Shown here: in pieces, positions 1 to 10,940 of the stretch
Layout: each line of letters starts with the position of its first letter
Position numbering within the stretch: position 1 is the stretch's first letter
Program-made: the position numbers and the translations under genes
NCBI GenBank assembly: GCA_039654915.1
Contig: CM077596.1
Coordinates: 8,866,001-8,930,000, forward strand
Direction: 5' to 3'
DNA: 64,000 bases
From: Aquilaria yunnanensis
Taxonomy: Eukaryota > Streptophyta > Magnoliopsida > Malvales > Thymelaeaceae
The notes under the pieces: model-generated
What the model saw: the letters and a program-made list of their open reading frames with translations, nothing else
Told to the model about the DNA's origin: nothing
Database searches by the model: none

Positions 1-1656
1 CTAGTAGGCAAACAGATCTTTATTCATCAGTAGGAAAGATACAAGTTTTTCCTTGTCATCTTCGGCCAATTTTTTCCCTATTCGGGTATTTCGGCCTGGG
101 ACAAGCTCTATTTCTTCCGTTTCTATTTTCTCAGGATCTTCTGTTCCTTTCAACTCTTCTGCGGGCGAGCCCTTCATTTCCGTAGTCTGTGCGCAGTTCA
201 TTACTGGGGCTTTCTTCACCTTAACGAATACTTTCCTCACCTCCACCTGGTCGATGAAGATCTGAGCATCTCCATCCTTGGTGGCGAAAGTGACAGTCAG
301 GTACTTCACATCCGGGCGGATGTGGAGGTTCCTTTGCGTTTGCCTTCCAAGAATGGCGTTGTATGAGGAAGGGACATCTATGACGATGAACCTTGTTATT
401 ACGGTGGCGAACAACTCATCCTTGTTGTTCATAGAAGTTCCTCTTACCATCAAGGGGAGATCAATCCAGCTGAGGACGGGGAGTTCGGATGCTCCTACTC
501 CAAAGGGAAGAGAAGTGACGGTCTTAAGGTCGTTCCTCGAGATACCCAGACTCGGTAGCAGGTGTGAGAATAGGACGTCCGTGTTTGAACCATCATCAAG
601 CAATACTCTCTTGACATCCCAGCTGCCTATCCTGGCCATGACTAGTAGCGGATCGTCGTGAGGGAAGACTATGGTAGACCCATCCTTCCGAACAAGCTTT
701 TTTAATGGGTTGCTGTGCTCCATCACCGATATCTCCCTGGCTTTTCTTTTCCTTTCCGCCGATGGCAGTCCCGTGGTAATCATTTGAATTACTCCCATCG
801 AAGGTGGTGGACGCCTCTTGGGACTTCGGTTCCAGCGTCTGTCAAAGTCATACTCCTCGTTATCCCCTTTTCCTTCTTCTTCCCTCCTTCCCTTCGGAGA
901 GGGAATTCGCAGGTAACGCCGAAGTTGACCCTGCTTTATTAAGGACTCTATGTACTTCTTCAGTTGGAAGCAATCCTCGGTATCATGTCCATGGTCCCGA
1001 TGGAACTCGCAGAACTTTTTCATGTTCTTCTTATTGTCCAAGGTCATGGCCTTCGGTCGTTGAATTTGATTACCTTGCCTCTCCATGGCCATGAGGATGT
1101 TCGTTCTTGTGGTGTTTAGGGGAGTGAAAACCATCGACTTTTTTCCCCTAAGTTTCCTAGGTTGTCCCCCTAACTCGGTTGGGTAGCGGGTTGGCTGGCT
1201 CGTCCCCTCGTTGCGAACATGATCGGGCTTTGGGCCTCCCATCCTCAACTCCTCGGCGGTCATGTGTTGTTCAGCCCTTCGGTAAAATTCGCCGAGGGTG
1301 TCGGGGGGATCCTTGGAGAATTTGTAGAACAACTGGGAGTCTCTCCGAAGACCCCGCGTCATGGCCAGGATACGTATTTCTGGCCTGAAATCTAGGACAC
1401 TCAAGGCTTCCCGGTTGAACCTTTCGACATAGTCGCGAATGGTTTCTCCATTTTTCTGCGCTATGTCGAACATTTGGATTGGCATCTTTGCCGTTGGTCT
1501 GCTTCCAATGAATTGCTGTGTGAAGGCAGTAGACAACTTTTGGAATTCCATGATGGTTCCTGGAGCCAATGAGTTGTACCATGCTGTAGCTGGTCCAGCA
1601 AGGGTGACCTCAAAGCATTTGCACAGGGTGGCATCATCAGCATCGTGCAACACCAT
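1..1656 (-). CDS. gag: Gag-protease polyprotein of the gypsy element, long open frame
   Basis: A 551-residue open frame, the longest intact one in the window. Residues ~1-140 match the retrotransposon Gag capsid fold (AWYNSL and FTQQFIGSRP followed by an amphipathic helical stretch). Around residue 215 is a CCHC-like knuckle (CEFHRDHGHDTEDC), expected to bind genomic RNA. A retropepsin-like protease core follows, with LLDDGSNTDVLF as the active-site strand (DDGS replacing the usual D-T/S-G) and AILGRQTQ as the flap-distal ILGR motif. The frame ends in TAG at positions 1-3, just after MNKDLFAY, where the related element at 32900 continues into reverse transcriptase. Whether that stop is real or an insertion junction lies at the window edge. 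The true Gag start is upstream (see 1657-2316). Confidence 0.85.
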   Translation of the reverse strand: MVLHDADDATLCKCFEVTLAGPATAWYNSLAPGTIMEFQKLSTAFTQQFIGSRPTAKMPIQMFDIAQKNGETIRDYVERFNREALSVLDFRPEIRILAMTRGLRRDSQLFYKFSKDPPDTLGEFYRRAEQHMTAEELRMGGPKPDHVRNEGTSQPTRYPTELGGQPRKLRGKKSMVFTPLNTTRTNILMAMERQGNQIQRPKAMTLDNKKNMKKFCEFHRDHGHDTEDCFQLKKYIESLIKQGQLRRYLRIPSPKGRREEEGKGDNEEYDFDRRWNRSPKRRPPPSMGVIQMITTGLPSAERKRKAREISVMEHSNPLKKLVRKDGSTIVFPHDDPLLVMARIGSWDVKRVLLDDGSNTDVLFSHLLPSLGISRNDLKTVTSLPFGVGASELPVLSWIDLPLMVRGTSMNNKDELFATVITRFIVIDVPSSYNAILGRQTQRNLHIRPDVKYLTVTFATKDGDAQIFIDQVEVRKVFVKVKKAPVMNCAQTTEMKGSPAEELKGTEDPEKIETEEIELVPGRNTRIGKKLAEDDKEKLVSFLLMNKDLFAY

Positions 1657-2316
1657 GCTGCGCCTGTATTTGGTCAGATGGGCCTAGGGGTCACTCCTGC
1701 CATTGTAGGTCTCTAGACGAGGTACCCGAAAGTCACTTGGCATAGGTGCTTCGACTACGGCTTGGGTAAACGGTGATTCGTCTCCGTTGAAAGTTTCTGA
1801 TAACCTGGACCAGACGGGCTTCTGAGCTACTTATCTTTCCACCCTTTCTAGCCTCTTTAGCATTTTCTCCATGAGGAGTGTGACACTGGGCTCTTCTTCC
1901 TGCTGTCTGGAGGCTTCCGACAGTCGGGAGCGGTGTCTCCTCTTTGGGGAGTAACTTCGGCGCCAAAGGGACTGTGACTTCTCCTCGGGTGCAAAACTCC
2001 TTTAGTGGGGTGCCCTGGGCCTATTGGGCCCTTCTTCTTTCGTAGGCAGAACCCTGGGGGGTATGTTCTCCGTTGAGGACTCATCTCGCTGATCCCCACT
2101 TCCCGAATTCCGGTGAGTTGATTTTGGGCTCCTTTCGCTACGAGGTACCGATGAAGAGGGCCTCCAGCCCGGAGGCGGTTGAGGTCATCTTCGGTCCAAC
2201 TGCTGTGTTATTTCATCTACAACGGAGTGCTGAAATTCACGCAGGAAGCCCATGGTAATAGTCAGAGGACGTTCATCCTCAAGTGAGAGAGTCCCTGCTG
2301 CAGGCTACTCGGTTGC
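1657..2316 (-). pseudogene. N-terminal Gag region, frame-broken
   Basis: Upstream of the long Gag frame the minus strand keeps similarity to the N-terminal Gag segment of the sister element (41817-42257): a start near 2253 followed by MGFLREFQHSVV, then a Ser/Arg/Pro-rich linker. The linker is in at least two frames (pieces at 1857-2099 and 1733-1966), so one or more frameshifts separate it from the capsid domain. Stops also interrupt the stretch 5' of the start. The translation start is chosen from homology with the sister copy only. Confidence 0.6.
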
Positions 2317-2402
2317 CGGTTGAACCTCTGGCGCAGACGGGGACTTAGGCAATCCCTTGTCCTTAGAACGCCGAGTTTCAACAACGGCGACCTGGGAGTG
2401 GG

Positions 2403-2420
2403 TTCCCACAGATGGCGCCA
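2403..2420 (-). other. Primer-binding site (TGGCGCCATCTGTGGGAA)
   Basis: On the minus strand this 18-mer begins two bases after the LTR end and starts TGGCGCC, as in many plant Ty3/gypsy primer sites. The sister element has TGGTGCCGTCTGTTGGAA at the same offset (42344-42361). The matching tRNA is not assigned here. Confidence 0.75.
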
Positions 2421-2422
2421 AA

Positions 2423-3237
2423 TGATGTCCAATAGCATCTTCGTCGTGTGACATGGTGTGACCGAGAGGGACTTTTGGTGTGAGGGAACGCCCGAAGTGT
2501 AGATTTCCCAGGAGAGCCTACCTCAAACACTCAAAAAATAGGGGTTTGGAGGTCCCCGGTGTCTTTTTCTGAGGAAGAGCCTCCGACGCCCAAGTTAGTG
2601 TTTTGGAGAAGGAGAGGGGGGTACTAAGGGCCAGAGATTCTTGCCTGTTATGTTTTCTCTAGAGGGAGGAGGAGAAAGCCCTCTTGCTGAGACCGTTTCC
2701 CTAATATTTATAGGAGGGGGTGACTCGTTCAGATTGTGACACGTGTTCGGTTGGATATAATCTGTACTTTTTTGGGCGTGGGGACCTCCAGCAGCTTAGA
2801 GGCTCCTCAGGCCATGGGTTAGGGCTGGAGTGGCCCTACATGACAAAACGTAAGCGGCGTCAGCGTGTCAGAGCATATATGAGGGCGGCATGTAGTGTGT
2901 GCGGGCGACATGTTAGAGGCTCCTTAATTGCTTCCGCCGTACCCCCGAGGTCCCCTTTGCTGAGGTCGCCCATGGGAGTGAGGACCCTTCCCTAGGAGTC
3001 ATACCGGTAGTTCAGGGGATTCCTTAGCTCTGAAGTTTCTTCTTTGGGGGGATTATCTCCTGCCGAAGGTGGCTCGTTCTCCTCCCCCTAATCTGGTTCG
3101 GTCGCCTTTCCGAGGGAGGCAACACGCTAGTCACCCGAGGCCAGTATTGGCATTCCTTGTGGGTGAAATCGGATTTACCGAGTGTGATACCTAGCCGAGG
3201 TTCTCGAGTTAATGGGGCGATAACACTTCGGCTATCA
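2423..3237 (-). repeat. 5' LTR of the left gypsy element (~815 bp)
   Basis: Bounded by TG...CA. The terminus at 3218-3237 (cgataacacttcggctatca) matches the termini of the LTRs at 17856-18699 and 42364-43212 (agcccttcggctatca), and the internal motif 'agagcctccgacgcccaa' is shared (about 2575-2592). It is clearly diverged from those two, so it is a different insertion of the same family. Confidence 0.85.
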
Positions 3238-3522
3238 CTAGTGAGGATGAAGTTGGATCCCCTTGCAAGCTTCGGATTGAGAAACATAAAGTAAGCTGTT
3301 CACAAACCCACCTTAAAATAAGTGCAAATACTTAGAGAGTGATCTTCTCCCTCTGGTAACAAGGACTTAACTTTTTCTCCTTTCATTAATTACTTGCAAG
3401 TCAAGTTTACAAGTTTTATATATTCATAGCATGATTTGTCATGAGTTGTTAGATTATGTATTTTATTTATTTTCTTAGGTTACACTTGCTAGGGACTACC
3501 AAGAACCTAGTTGGGGGGTGTG
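3238..3522 (+). other. 3' noncoding tail and polypurine tract of a second gypsy element
   Basis: No coding capacity. The stretch ends in a G-rich run (gttggggggtg, about 3511-3521) directly before an LTR-like start TGATGAATAC, the expected arrangement of polypurine tract and 3' LTR on the plus strand. The preceding text (gctagggactaccaag) is typical of the 3' tail of plant gypsy elements. The element's body lies to the left of the window or was split by the element at 1-3237. Confidence 0.6.
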
Positions 3523-5002
3523 ATGAATACTCATAAGTGTATTGTTATTCAGGGTTTAAATCATCATTATACACTTTGAGGATGATTAATTTCTATATTC
3601 TGAGCATTTTTCCACCGGGTTACTATTCATAGCATTTTTACTATTCACATGCTTTTTACTATTCACCAACCTACTGTTCATATGTGTATTCACTGTACAT
3701 ATGCAGTTTACTGTTCATTAATATTAAAATATATATAATAAATAATTATTTTTTATGTAGGTAAAAATCATCACTTGGTGGCCCTTCATGAGAAAAAATC
3801 ATTTCTGGAGCTGTAGGCATCGGAACTGAGTGATTCCAAATTTATCTAAAATCCAACACATAGATCTTCAACTCTGTTTCATTCCGCAAGTTAATTTGAT
3901 CATTTTCATTGCCGAAATCTGATTATAGATGAGACCCTTCATTATTTCATGTGCTGAAAAGCAGTTTTGGTAGAAAAATCATAACTTGAGTTATAGATGT
4001 TCGATTTGAATGAGCAAGCTATCGATTCGAAGTTAAAGAGGAGATCTACAACTTCTATGCTTTGAGGAAGAGCTGATATAATGGCTATAGTGGCCAAAAA
4101 ATTAAAATAAGTTGCGGCCTGTCATTATTGATTTGTATTTACCTACATTTTACTATTTTATTTTTACCATTTCACCCACCCTAAAACTCTATAAATAAGC
4201 ACCTTGGGGGGAGGGGGGAGGAGGCCATTTTCTTATGCCATTTTCTTAGGCCATTTTCATATTCTTGTTTCATCTTTAGGTTTTTCTTCTTTTGTTCTTG
4301 TTTTAGTTTTCAATACCGAAGCTCTGTCCAAGTGCTTTCTCGTTCTTCTTCTTCTTCGTCCTTGATCTTTTAATCTATGTTTATTTCATCTTTCTACATG
4401 TTATTTACTTTTATTATGTCTAACTAATCTTCTTTTTGCTAAGGTGAAAGGGTGAAGCTTTTGGTCTAGAGGTTATGATTGATTTGAATGGACAACAACG
4501 TTAACGGTATTTTCTTCCTTAATCTATTTAACTTCCTTCCTTGTTAAGTAGGAGTCTTGATTCATCATAGTCAAATCATTGGCACAACAGCTACTTGATT
4601 CCCTTTGTAGAACTTGGCTCTACCGGCTATATTGGAATCTTGAGTTATTGTCGACAAAGGTTGGCATGATGGATACTTGAATCAATTAGCAAGTGTTGGC
4701 GTTTTAAGATCAATGAACGTTAATACTAACTAAATTCCCTGATTGGGACCTCATTTATGTGTGGATCTCAATTGAGTGGTAAGATGGGCTAAAATTAATC
4801 ATAACCGATATACTAAAAGTGGATCCCTTAACCTTAGCTATTTTATTTGAATTTAAATTTTTAATCAACACTTGTTTACACCTTTCACGAAAACCTTCCT
4901 TATTAAATATATGTTATTTGTATTTCTTAATTCACTTCCCTGTGGTTCAACACTCGGACTCCTGAGATTTTATTACTTGTGACAACCTACACTTAGGTTA
5001 CA
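3523..5002 (+). repeat. 3' (or solo) LTR of a gypsy element, ~1.48 kb
   Basis: Starts TGATGAATACTCATAAG right after the purine tract, contains a TATA box at 4190-4197 followed by a pyrimidine-rich leader, and closes with the 'cctgtggttcaacactcgg' type 3' end seen in plant gypsy LTRs (about 4940). The right edge is approximate: CA occurs at 4990-4991 and 5001-5002. MULE transposase homology starts within ~15 bp of 5002, so this LTR is the edge of an insertion that cut away the front of that gene. No second copy is in the window, so neither the exact ends nor the target duplication can be fixed. Confidence 0.65.
4190..4197 (+). promoter_or_regulatory. TATA box of the LTR (TATAAATA)
   Basis: TATAAATA lies about two thirds... 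of the way into U3 of the LTR, followed by a G-rich stretch and then a T/C-rich leader, as expected for an RNA polymerase II start in a retrotransposon LTR. Its use is inferred from position only. Confidence 0.5.
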
Positions 5003-5014
5003 ACTGCTAGAGCA

Positions 5015-5605
5015 TAGCATGACCTGTGTGAAATTCCAGTTTGTTAAAAATGATGGTGGGGTTGAGTGTTATAATGTATCCTTGGGCTGTCATGATCCTT
5101 GTGTGTGTTTTTGTTAGATATGACCCATTGCTGAAGAATGTTGAGTGCTTGTGCAAGTTCTTTAATCAACAAGGATACCTATGGACTCATGCTTTGTACA
5201 TTTTAAATTTAAGGGGTGAAGAAAGGACACCAAATCAGTATATCATGAAAAGATGGTTGAAGAATGTGAGGACATACTCTGATGAGTTGATGGATTCTAC
5301 TGAAGAGCAAGAGAGGCTACAATGGTTTTGCTGGGAATGAAGACAATGCGTTAGTGTTATAATTTAGTTGCCCGTTGCCTGAATGACCCAGTTGGCAGAA
5401 AATGTTTTGACAAAGGCCTCCAGTGATTGAAGCATTCTATAAGGAACTTGTATGGCAGCATGCCTGAGCTCTCTTCTTATTCGGCTGCAACAGGTTCACA
5501 ACTTAAGGATCCCGAATTTGTGAAAAACAACACCTTTGGGCAAAAGAGGTACAAAAGTGTTACTGAAAGGTTGTATTCAAGAACCTGGAGGAGGAACTAG
5601 TTTCT
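5015..5605 (+). pseudogene. FAR1-type MULE transposase, C-terminal fragment
   Basis: Only the last part of the transposase remains. A 99-residue open frame (5041-5340) carries the SWIM zinc-finger region, CLCKFFNQQGYLWTHAL, followed by YIMKRWLKNVRTYSDELM, as in FAR1/FHY3-related proteins and their MULE ancestors. The second zinc ligand cysteine of the CxH pair is Trp here (LWTHAL against LCSHAL in copy 2), so the finger should not bind metal. After 5340 homology continues in shifted frames to the conserved end NTFGQKRYKS near 5530-5560 and a basic tail. The left border abuts a gypsy LTR. Confidence 0.8.
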
Positions 5606-5712
5606 TTTGTAACTATGTCCTTCATGTGTTTTATTTTTGCTAAGACATTGCAGGACTTGATTCATTCGTTAGGTTTTTTATTGGACAATAATAACTGAGA
5701 ATATTTATGTTT

Positions 5713-5748
<36 letters not shown>

Positions 5749-6217
5749 CTAATATGTTTTAACCTGTTTTTTGAGCGATGTGTAACTGCAATGAATATGT
5801 GTGCAACTGCTTCTAGTATGGATATAAATGACTTTAGTTTGTACATTGCCAAGACTTACATGTGTGCAACTGCAACCAAAATGTATGACAACTAATTGAA
5901 ACTTTTGTGAGATGTTGCAAGACTTTGTATCATGTTAACTGCAATGCATTCATTCCCTTTTCAATAATGCATCTTCTTAAACTTGATATGATTTGGCTTA
6001 CATTTTTCAACTACTTCAATTCCATATGTTTGTACACATAATTATTATGTATTAACCTGTTATCCAATGTTTTGTAATTGCAAACAAATATGGGTGCTAA
6101 CAAATCCTTACATAAATATTTATAATTTAACAATGGAATTAACAAATCCAAAATGTGTTAATCAAAACCTAGTACTAAAAAAATTATGTTTAAAACCACA
6201 ATCACGTTGCGTCAACA
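5606..6217. other. Noncoding gap between convergent transposase and protease genes (copy 1)
   Basis: AT-rich sequence with a (TA)16 run. It corresponds in position to 53301-53902 in copy 2 and 60978-61703 in copy 3. Short open frames here show no recognisable domain. It presumably held the 3' ends and poly(A) sites of both genes. Confidence 0.55.
5716..5747. repeat. (TA)16 microsatellite
   Basis: An uninterrupted TA dinucleotide run of 32 bases in the noncoding gap of MULE copy 1. Confidence 0.95.
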
Positions 6218-6586
6218 TTATGTTTCCTCTTTTATGGCTTTGTTCGCATCCTCAGTGATTTACTCCCTAAGTTTGTCTGCTTCATGCCTTAAAATTATCA
6301 CCACAATAACACGTCTATGGCATCGAGATGCCCTGCCTTGTAATTCATGTACATCTAGTATCCATATATGATTTGCAATACACCTAATTCTAGAATAAAA
6401 AAGAACAGATAACATACCACTCCAAGATTGCTATCAAAGTTTGCACCCTCAAACAACTCTATATGCTTCATCGTGAATGCGGTGCAATCCTTAATATTAG
6501 ACAAGTAAGATTGCCTTTTCATTTTACTCTTCCAAGTAGTTGTGAAATGGCACCATTCATATTCCACAAAGTCTACCACCATCGGG
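6218..6586 (-). pseudogene. Ulp1-like SUMO protease, C-terminal piece (copy 1)
   Basis: The minus strand encodes YEWCHFTTTWKSKMKRQSY, then the catalytic-cysteine block DCTAFTMKHIELFEG and NFDSNLG, matching the C48 family DCGVFVMKHME pattern with Gly changed to Thr after Cys. A probable intron follows, then a terminal exon ending in a basic/acidic tail (LRHEADKLRE, TAA at 6218-6220) that resembles the ends of copies 2 and 3. The terminal exon has an in-frame stop. The gene is cut at 6586 by the chromovirus and resumes at 16826. Family role: removal or processing of SUMO-like modifiers; here it is a broken gene. Confidence 0.75.
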
Positions 6587-9036
6587 TGTCAAGGCCCAAT
6601 TCACCGCCACCTTAAACCTCTTAGGAGGTTTAAATCAAACGATTGTTTTTCAATCAACCGGTTATTTTTTGTTTGGTGAATTAGGTCACTTGAGAACTGA
6701 GATACTTAACCACAAATTTTAGTTCATACTTAGGTAGGACTTAGGTGAAAGTGACTTATTACCCTATTAAGCCTTTCATTATTAAGCTTATAAGTTTAAC
6801 ACATTAAGTTATTAGTTTAATGTGTTATTCTATTAAATGCACCTAGTTAACCCTTCATGTTATCTTTTGGCTGCATATGGGCTACATAAAAGTAAGCGTA
6901 GGTGGGTTTGTGAGTTTGTCCTCTATAGACTTACCTTGGTATCCTTGGTGGGTACAAAAAAGGCATGTAGGAGCCTTAGGTGCTGGGGAGCCTGGGAGGC
7001 CTACTAGGGTGCTTGCAGACATGTGTGTGTGTTTTAGTGTCCTTAGGGGCTTACTGGACACCCTCTTAGTGAGCTCGCCAAACCATCACAGAATCATACA
7101 ATCATGCATACATACATACATCATAGATTACTTAATTACAACCATGCATGCATTGTTTTCCTTAGCCCATCATACTTAGTGCCTTAAGGCTTAACTAAGC
7201 CCACTATGTACATACAAGGCACAAGCCTTGTTCTACTTTAAGCCCCCATGCTACTAGTTATGTACATGCATTTACAAACCAAAATTGGGCAAATATGGGC
7301 TACATGGCCCAGATTTATATACAACAAAAGTTAAGCCACTTAGATGCCATGCATGCTACATAGCATAGTTCAAATAGTTTCTATGCCAATTGTTACTTTG
7401 ACCTCCACTTTCATTTGACACTTAGTCCAAAGTTGCCTTATAACTTTTCTAGTCCTAATCCATACCAAGATGGATCTGAATGCAGCAAGTCCCACTGTAG
7501 CCATTAGTGCCTACAAATTAGTACACAACCATTAGATCAACTTTATGAGCTTTTCAAGCTTTCTTTCATAAACCATCAAATCTAAACATTACCTCCTTAT
7601 ACATAAACCTCACCAACAGCTTCCTTAGCCTTTACTCTTCCACTTCCGTACTTGAAATGGGCAAAAGAAGGCATGAGTACACATGTACTCAGTAAGGATT
7701 CAATTTAGCACCTAGTGCCTAAAAAATGTCTATAACATTGTTATACACATAAACTTCCAATTTTGCTTAGTAACCTACAAACAAAGACAAAGAACACACA
7801 AAAGAGACAAGGCATAGCATAATAGAAGATACTTATATACATAATTCAAATGTTAGCACACACAAACAATCAAATAAGAACGCAAAACACACACCACACA
7901 CATGGTTTGACTTAACATAACAAGCATGACTTTTCTTCCAATTTATCAAGTGATCACTATGATTAGGTTCAATTTAACATAGAGTTCTAGGTAATGAAGC
8001 AAGTTTTGTTGTGCTTGTCGAAAACTCTAATGCTTGCCGGAAGTAAACTAGCTAGCTCATCTTAGTGCTTAATGCACACATAGCCCATTAACATCACCTC
8101 TAGGTTCCTTTGGCCATAGCCATTTCCTAAGGCAGCTCTTTCCCCTTCAAAATCCAGGAGAAGAAGCCACCATGGACTAGCCATAAGCCACCATGTCTCC
8201 GTTTTGTTCTTTTTGCTTCTCCTTTCTTCAAGCTTTCTTTTTGGTCTTTTGTAGGAACTTTAGCTCAAGTTTTTGGGGGATGGTAGTTGAATTGATTGAG
8301 TTTAGAAGCTGCCTTCAAAGAACTAAGTCCAAGCAGTGGCCGAATGGCCTTACTGGCCAAAGATGTTGACTAGTCCTTGGTCTAACTTCCTTCTAGTTAC
8401 TTGAACCATTTTGAACATTCTAGTGACCTGTTTAGCTCTCTTGGTGGCATGTTTTGAGCACCCACCTTGCTTAGTAATTTGGATATTTAATCCCCCAATT
8501 TTTCACTTGAACTTAGGCACACTTAAAGTGCACCCAAAAGCCCCTTAGTGCACCCTAAGGTGCCTTATGGTGTTTTCATGGGTTCTTCACATTTTCTTGG
8601 CCTCTATTGAGACCCTCATTCCTACTCCAATGGAAAACATCAACCTGATACAATCCCTTCTCAAAAAGTAGGCTTTAAAGCCTTCACAATGCTAGGGGTG
8701 CACATAAGGATGTGCAGGAGAGCCACCTTGTACCCCTCCTTTGTGCCCCCTTAGTACCCTCAAGTTTTTAGGCATTTTTTCTTCAAATTTTGAGTTCTCA
8801 CTTCAAAGTCTACCTTGGCACATAATTTGAGCCATTCTTAGCTCACAAGTACAACACTTTTCCTCGTGTTCCACTACAATGCAGTTAAGGTTTTTTAGAA
8901 CACCACATGAGTGCTTGTTTTCTTTTTAGCTATTCTTTTCATGGCCATGAATTCTTGCACTCATATACACAATTTATGCACATTTTATGCCCATCATAAG
9001 CATAGCCTATAGCCTATCCAAGTCATAAGCATGACA
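6587..9036 (-). repeat. 3' LTR of the chromovirus (2450 bp)
   Basis: Begins TGTCAAGGCC and ends GCATGACA on the plus strand. Collinear with 14189-16825 throughout, with many scattered substitutions, indicating an old insertion. It lacks a ~65-bp segment present in the other copy near 15890-15955 and a local duplication near 15225-15310. Confidence 0.93.
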
Positions 9037-9049
9037 TTATCTCTCCCTT

Positions 9050-9488
9050 AAAGAATTTGGTCCTCAAAATTCTCAAGTAATGTGGGGAGTAGCTCTAGGT
9101 ACATTTTGAGAATCTCAATCACTATTTCCCAGGTAACTTTTTATTCAAAATGGTGTGACCACTGGATCTTCACCATGTTTATCCACTTTCTTTTTAACTT
9201 TCTTACATCCTTAGCTAGAACCTTTATGGGATCCTCTTCTTAAGTGAGGCTAGAGGTCATTAGGATATCATAAGCTGGTATGGCCAAATGTGGGTCAAAT
9301 AAGTACTTCTTAAGCATACTAACATGAAAAGTGTCATATGTATGACCTAATTCTAAAGGTAAATCTAGCTTATATACCACATTACCAATCTTGGCTAATA
9401 TCTGGAATGGCCCAATACATCTGGGAGTCAATTTGCCCTTCTTTCCAAACCTTATGAATCCCTTCATTGGAGAGACCTTAATCCACAC
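9050..9488 (-). pseudogene. Integrase C-terminus: GPY module and degraded chromodomain
   Basis: An 82-residue frame (9240-9488) has the integrase GPY/F module, with GPFQILAKIGNVVYKLDLP and FHVSMLKKYLFDP. Further 3' on the minus strand, after a stop, comes a chromodomain-like stretch (VKIQWSHH then VTWEI), which in chromoviruses directs integration to heterochromatin by binding methylated histone H3. It ends near NFEDQIL just before the purine tract. An in-frame stop lies inside the chromodomain, so the targeting module is defective. Confidence 0.8.
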
Positions 9489-10442
9489 ATAGCCCCATAC
9501 TTGGAACTCTAGGTCTCGTTTCTTTCTTTGATTAGCATAGGCTTGCTCTCGATTATTGGTAGCCTTGATTCTTTCTTCGATTATCTTGATCCTTTTAGTG
9601 GTCTAATGGATCAATTGTGGTCTTATTTCCACTTTATCCTTAGGATCTTGCCAACAACAAGGAGCAATGCACCTTATCCTATACAAGGCTTCATAAGGTG
9701 CCATCTTTATCACTGAGTGATAGCTATTGTTGTAGAAGAATTCTATCAAGGGTAAGAGTTAAATCCATTCTCCTTTAAAATCCATTGCATAGCACTTTAG
9801 CATATCCTCAAGAATTTGTATAGTTCTCTCTGTTGGCCCATCAGTTTGAGGGTGGTAAGCTGAACTTAGTTTCAATTGAGTACTAAGTGCCTGATGTAAT
9901 GTTCTCCAAAATTTGGACACAAATCTTGGGTATTTATTTGAAACTATGGCATCTGAGATATCATGTAATCTTATTATTTATTTAATATATAGCTGTGTTA
10001 GCTTATCCAAAGGATCTATGAGATTAATAGGTAAAAAGTGAGCTGATTTTGGAAGCCTATCCACAATCACCCAAATGGTATCATGTTTTCTTCTTGTCAT
10101 GGGCATACTCACTAGGAAATCCATAGATATGGATCCCTATTTCCTTTCTGGAATAGGCAAACTTTGTAGCTTACCTCCTGGTCTTTAATGTTCCACCTTC
10201 ACTTGTTGACATACCACACATTTGGAAACAAATGTGTTAATTTCCTTTTTCATATTTGGCCACCAAAAGTGTTCTTTTAAACTTTGATACATTTTTATAG
10301 TTCCAAGGTATATGCTCATTTCACTAGAGTGAGCCTCTTTATGGATTTGTTCTTTTAAATCATAACCTTTGCGTACATAAATTCTATTTCGGAAATACAA
10401 CAACCCTTGCCTATAAGAGAATCCTTGGGGGCAGTTTTCCAT
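9489..10442 (-). pseudogene. Integrase N-terminal and catalytic region, broken
   Basis: The N-terminal HHCC zinc-binding domain is readable at 10185-10442: the first His pair around HKEAHSSEM, then KEHFWWPNMKKEI and CVVCQQVKVEH supplying the two cysteines. The catalytic core (about 9500-10180) survives only as fragments in several frames with stops. The family function is insertion of the cDNA into the genome. Confidence 0.75.
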
Positions 10443-10459
10443 GTTTCTGCCTAGATATT

Positions 10460-10940
10460 CTAGTAAGATCTTGATCTTACTGTTGTGCCCTTAATATTTC
10501 TTCCTCCCATGTTGATTGAATGGTTATCACTTTCAATAGGGCTTTTTCCCAGGCATTTGTTAGCCAAACAAGTCAGGCTATTAAGTTCATTTTGTTCTTC
10601 TTCTTCTCCATGTTTTAGAATACTTGTATATTTCTTGCTCAAGGCAATAGTAACTTTATTAGCTTTGCCCTTTGTGTACTCAATGGTACAATCAAGGTCT
10701 TTGAGATATTCAAACCATCTCCTTTGCCTCATATTCAACTCTTTTTGAGTAAAGAGGTACTTGAGAATTTTATGATCAGTGAAGATTTGAAACTTATTAC
10801 CTAATAGGTAATGTCTCCATTGTTTCAAGGCAAATATCATAGCTAGAAGTTCCAGATCATGCACTGGATAGTTTTTTTCATGTGGCCTTAATTGCCTTGA
10901 ACCATAGGCAATAACTTGCTTTTCTTACATTAGCACACAT
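10460..10940 (-). pseudogene. RNase H domain
   Basis: A 134-residue frame at 10460-10864 has [19 protein letters not shown] and [13 protein letters not shown], the conserved Glu and Asp region of gypsy RNase H, followed by [18 protein letters not shown]. The upstream part continues in other frames toward the reverse transcriptase. It would degrade the RNA strand of the RNA-DNA hybrid. Confidence 0.8.

Larger units (their letters stand above)
1..3237 (-). mobile_element. Ty3/gypsy LTR retrotransposon, 5' part (Tat-like), truncated by window edge
   Basis: Read on the minus strand this shows a 5' LTR (2423-3237), a primer-binding site directly next to it (2403-2420), and a gag-protease coding region running to position 1. 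The rest of pol and the 3' LTR lie outside the window. LTR ends, primer-site sequence and gag protein are close relatives of the element at 17856-43212, so both belong to one lineage. The Tat-like assignment rests on the Gag/protease character and on the antisense gene start seen in the second copy. The 3' LTR is not visible, so the target duplication cannot be checked. Flanking DNA at 3238 is the tail of another gypsy element, suggesting insertion into it. Confidence 0.85.

Noticed and set aside
4476..4500. ATG ATT GAT TTG AAT (MIDLN) resembling the MULE transposase start
   Set aside because: It lies inside the gypsy LTR at 3523-5002, is followed at once by a stop, and no further transposase similarity surrounds it. 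Taken as chance.
3478..5010. Similar 'ggttaca(c)..ctgctag' strings flanking the LTR at 3478 and 4996
   Set aside because: The left one lies before the purine tract inside the element, so it cannot be a target duplication; too short to mean more.
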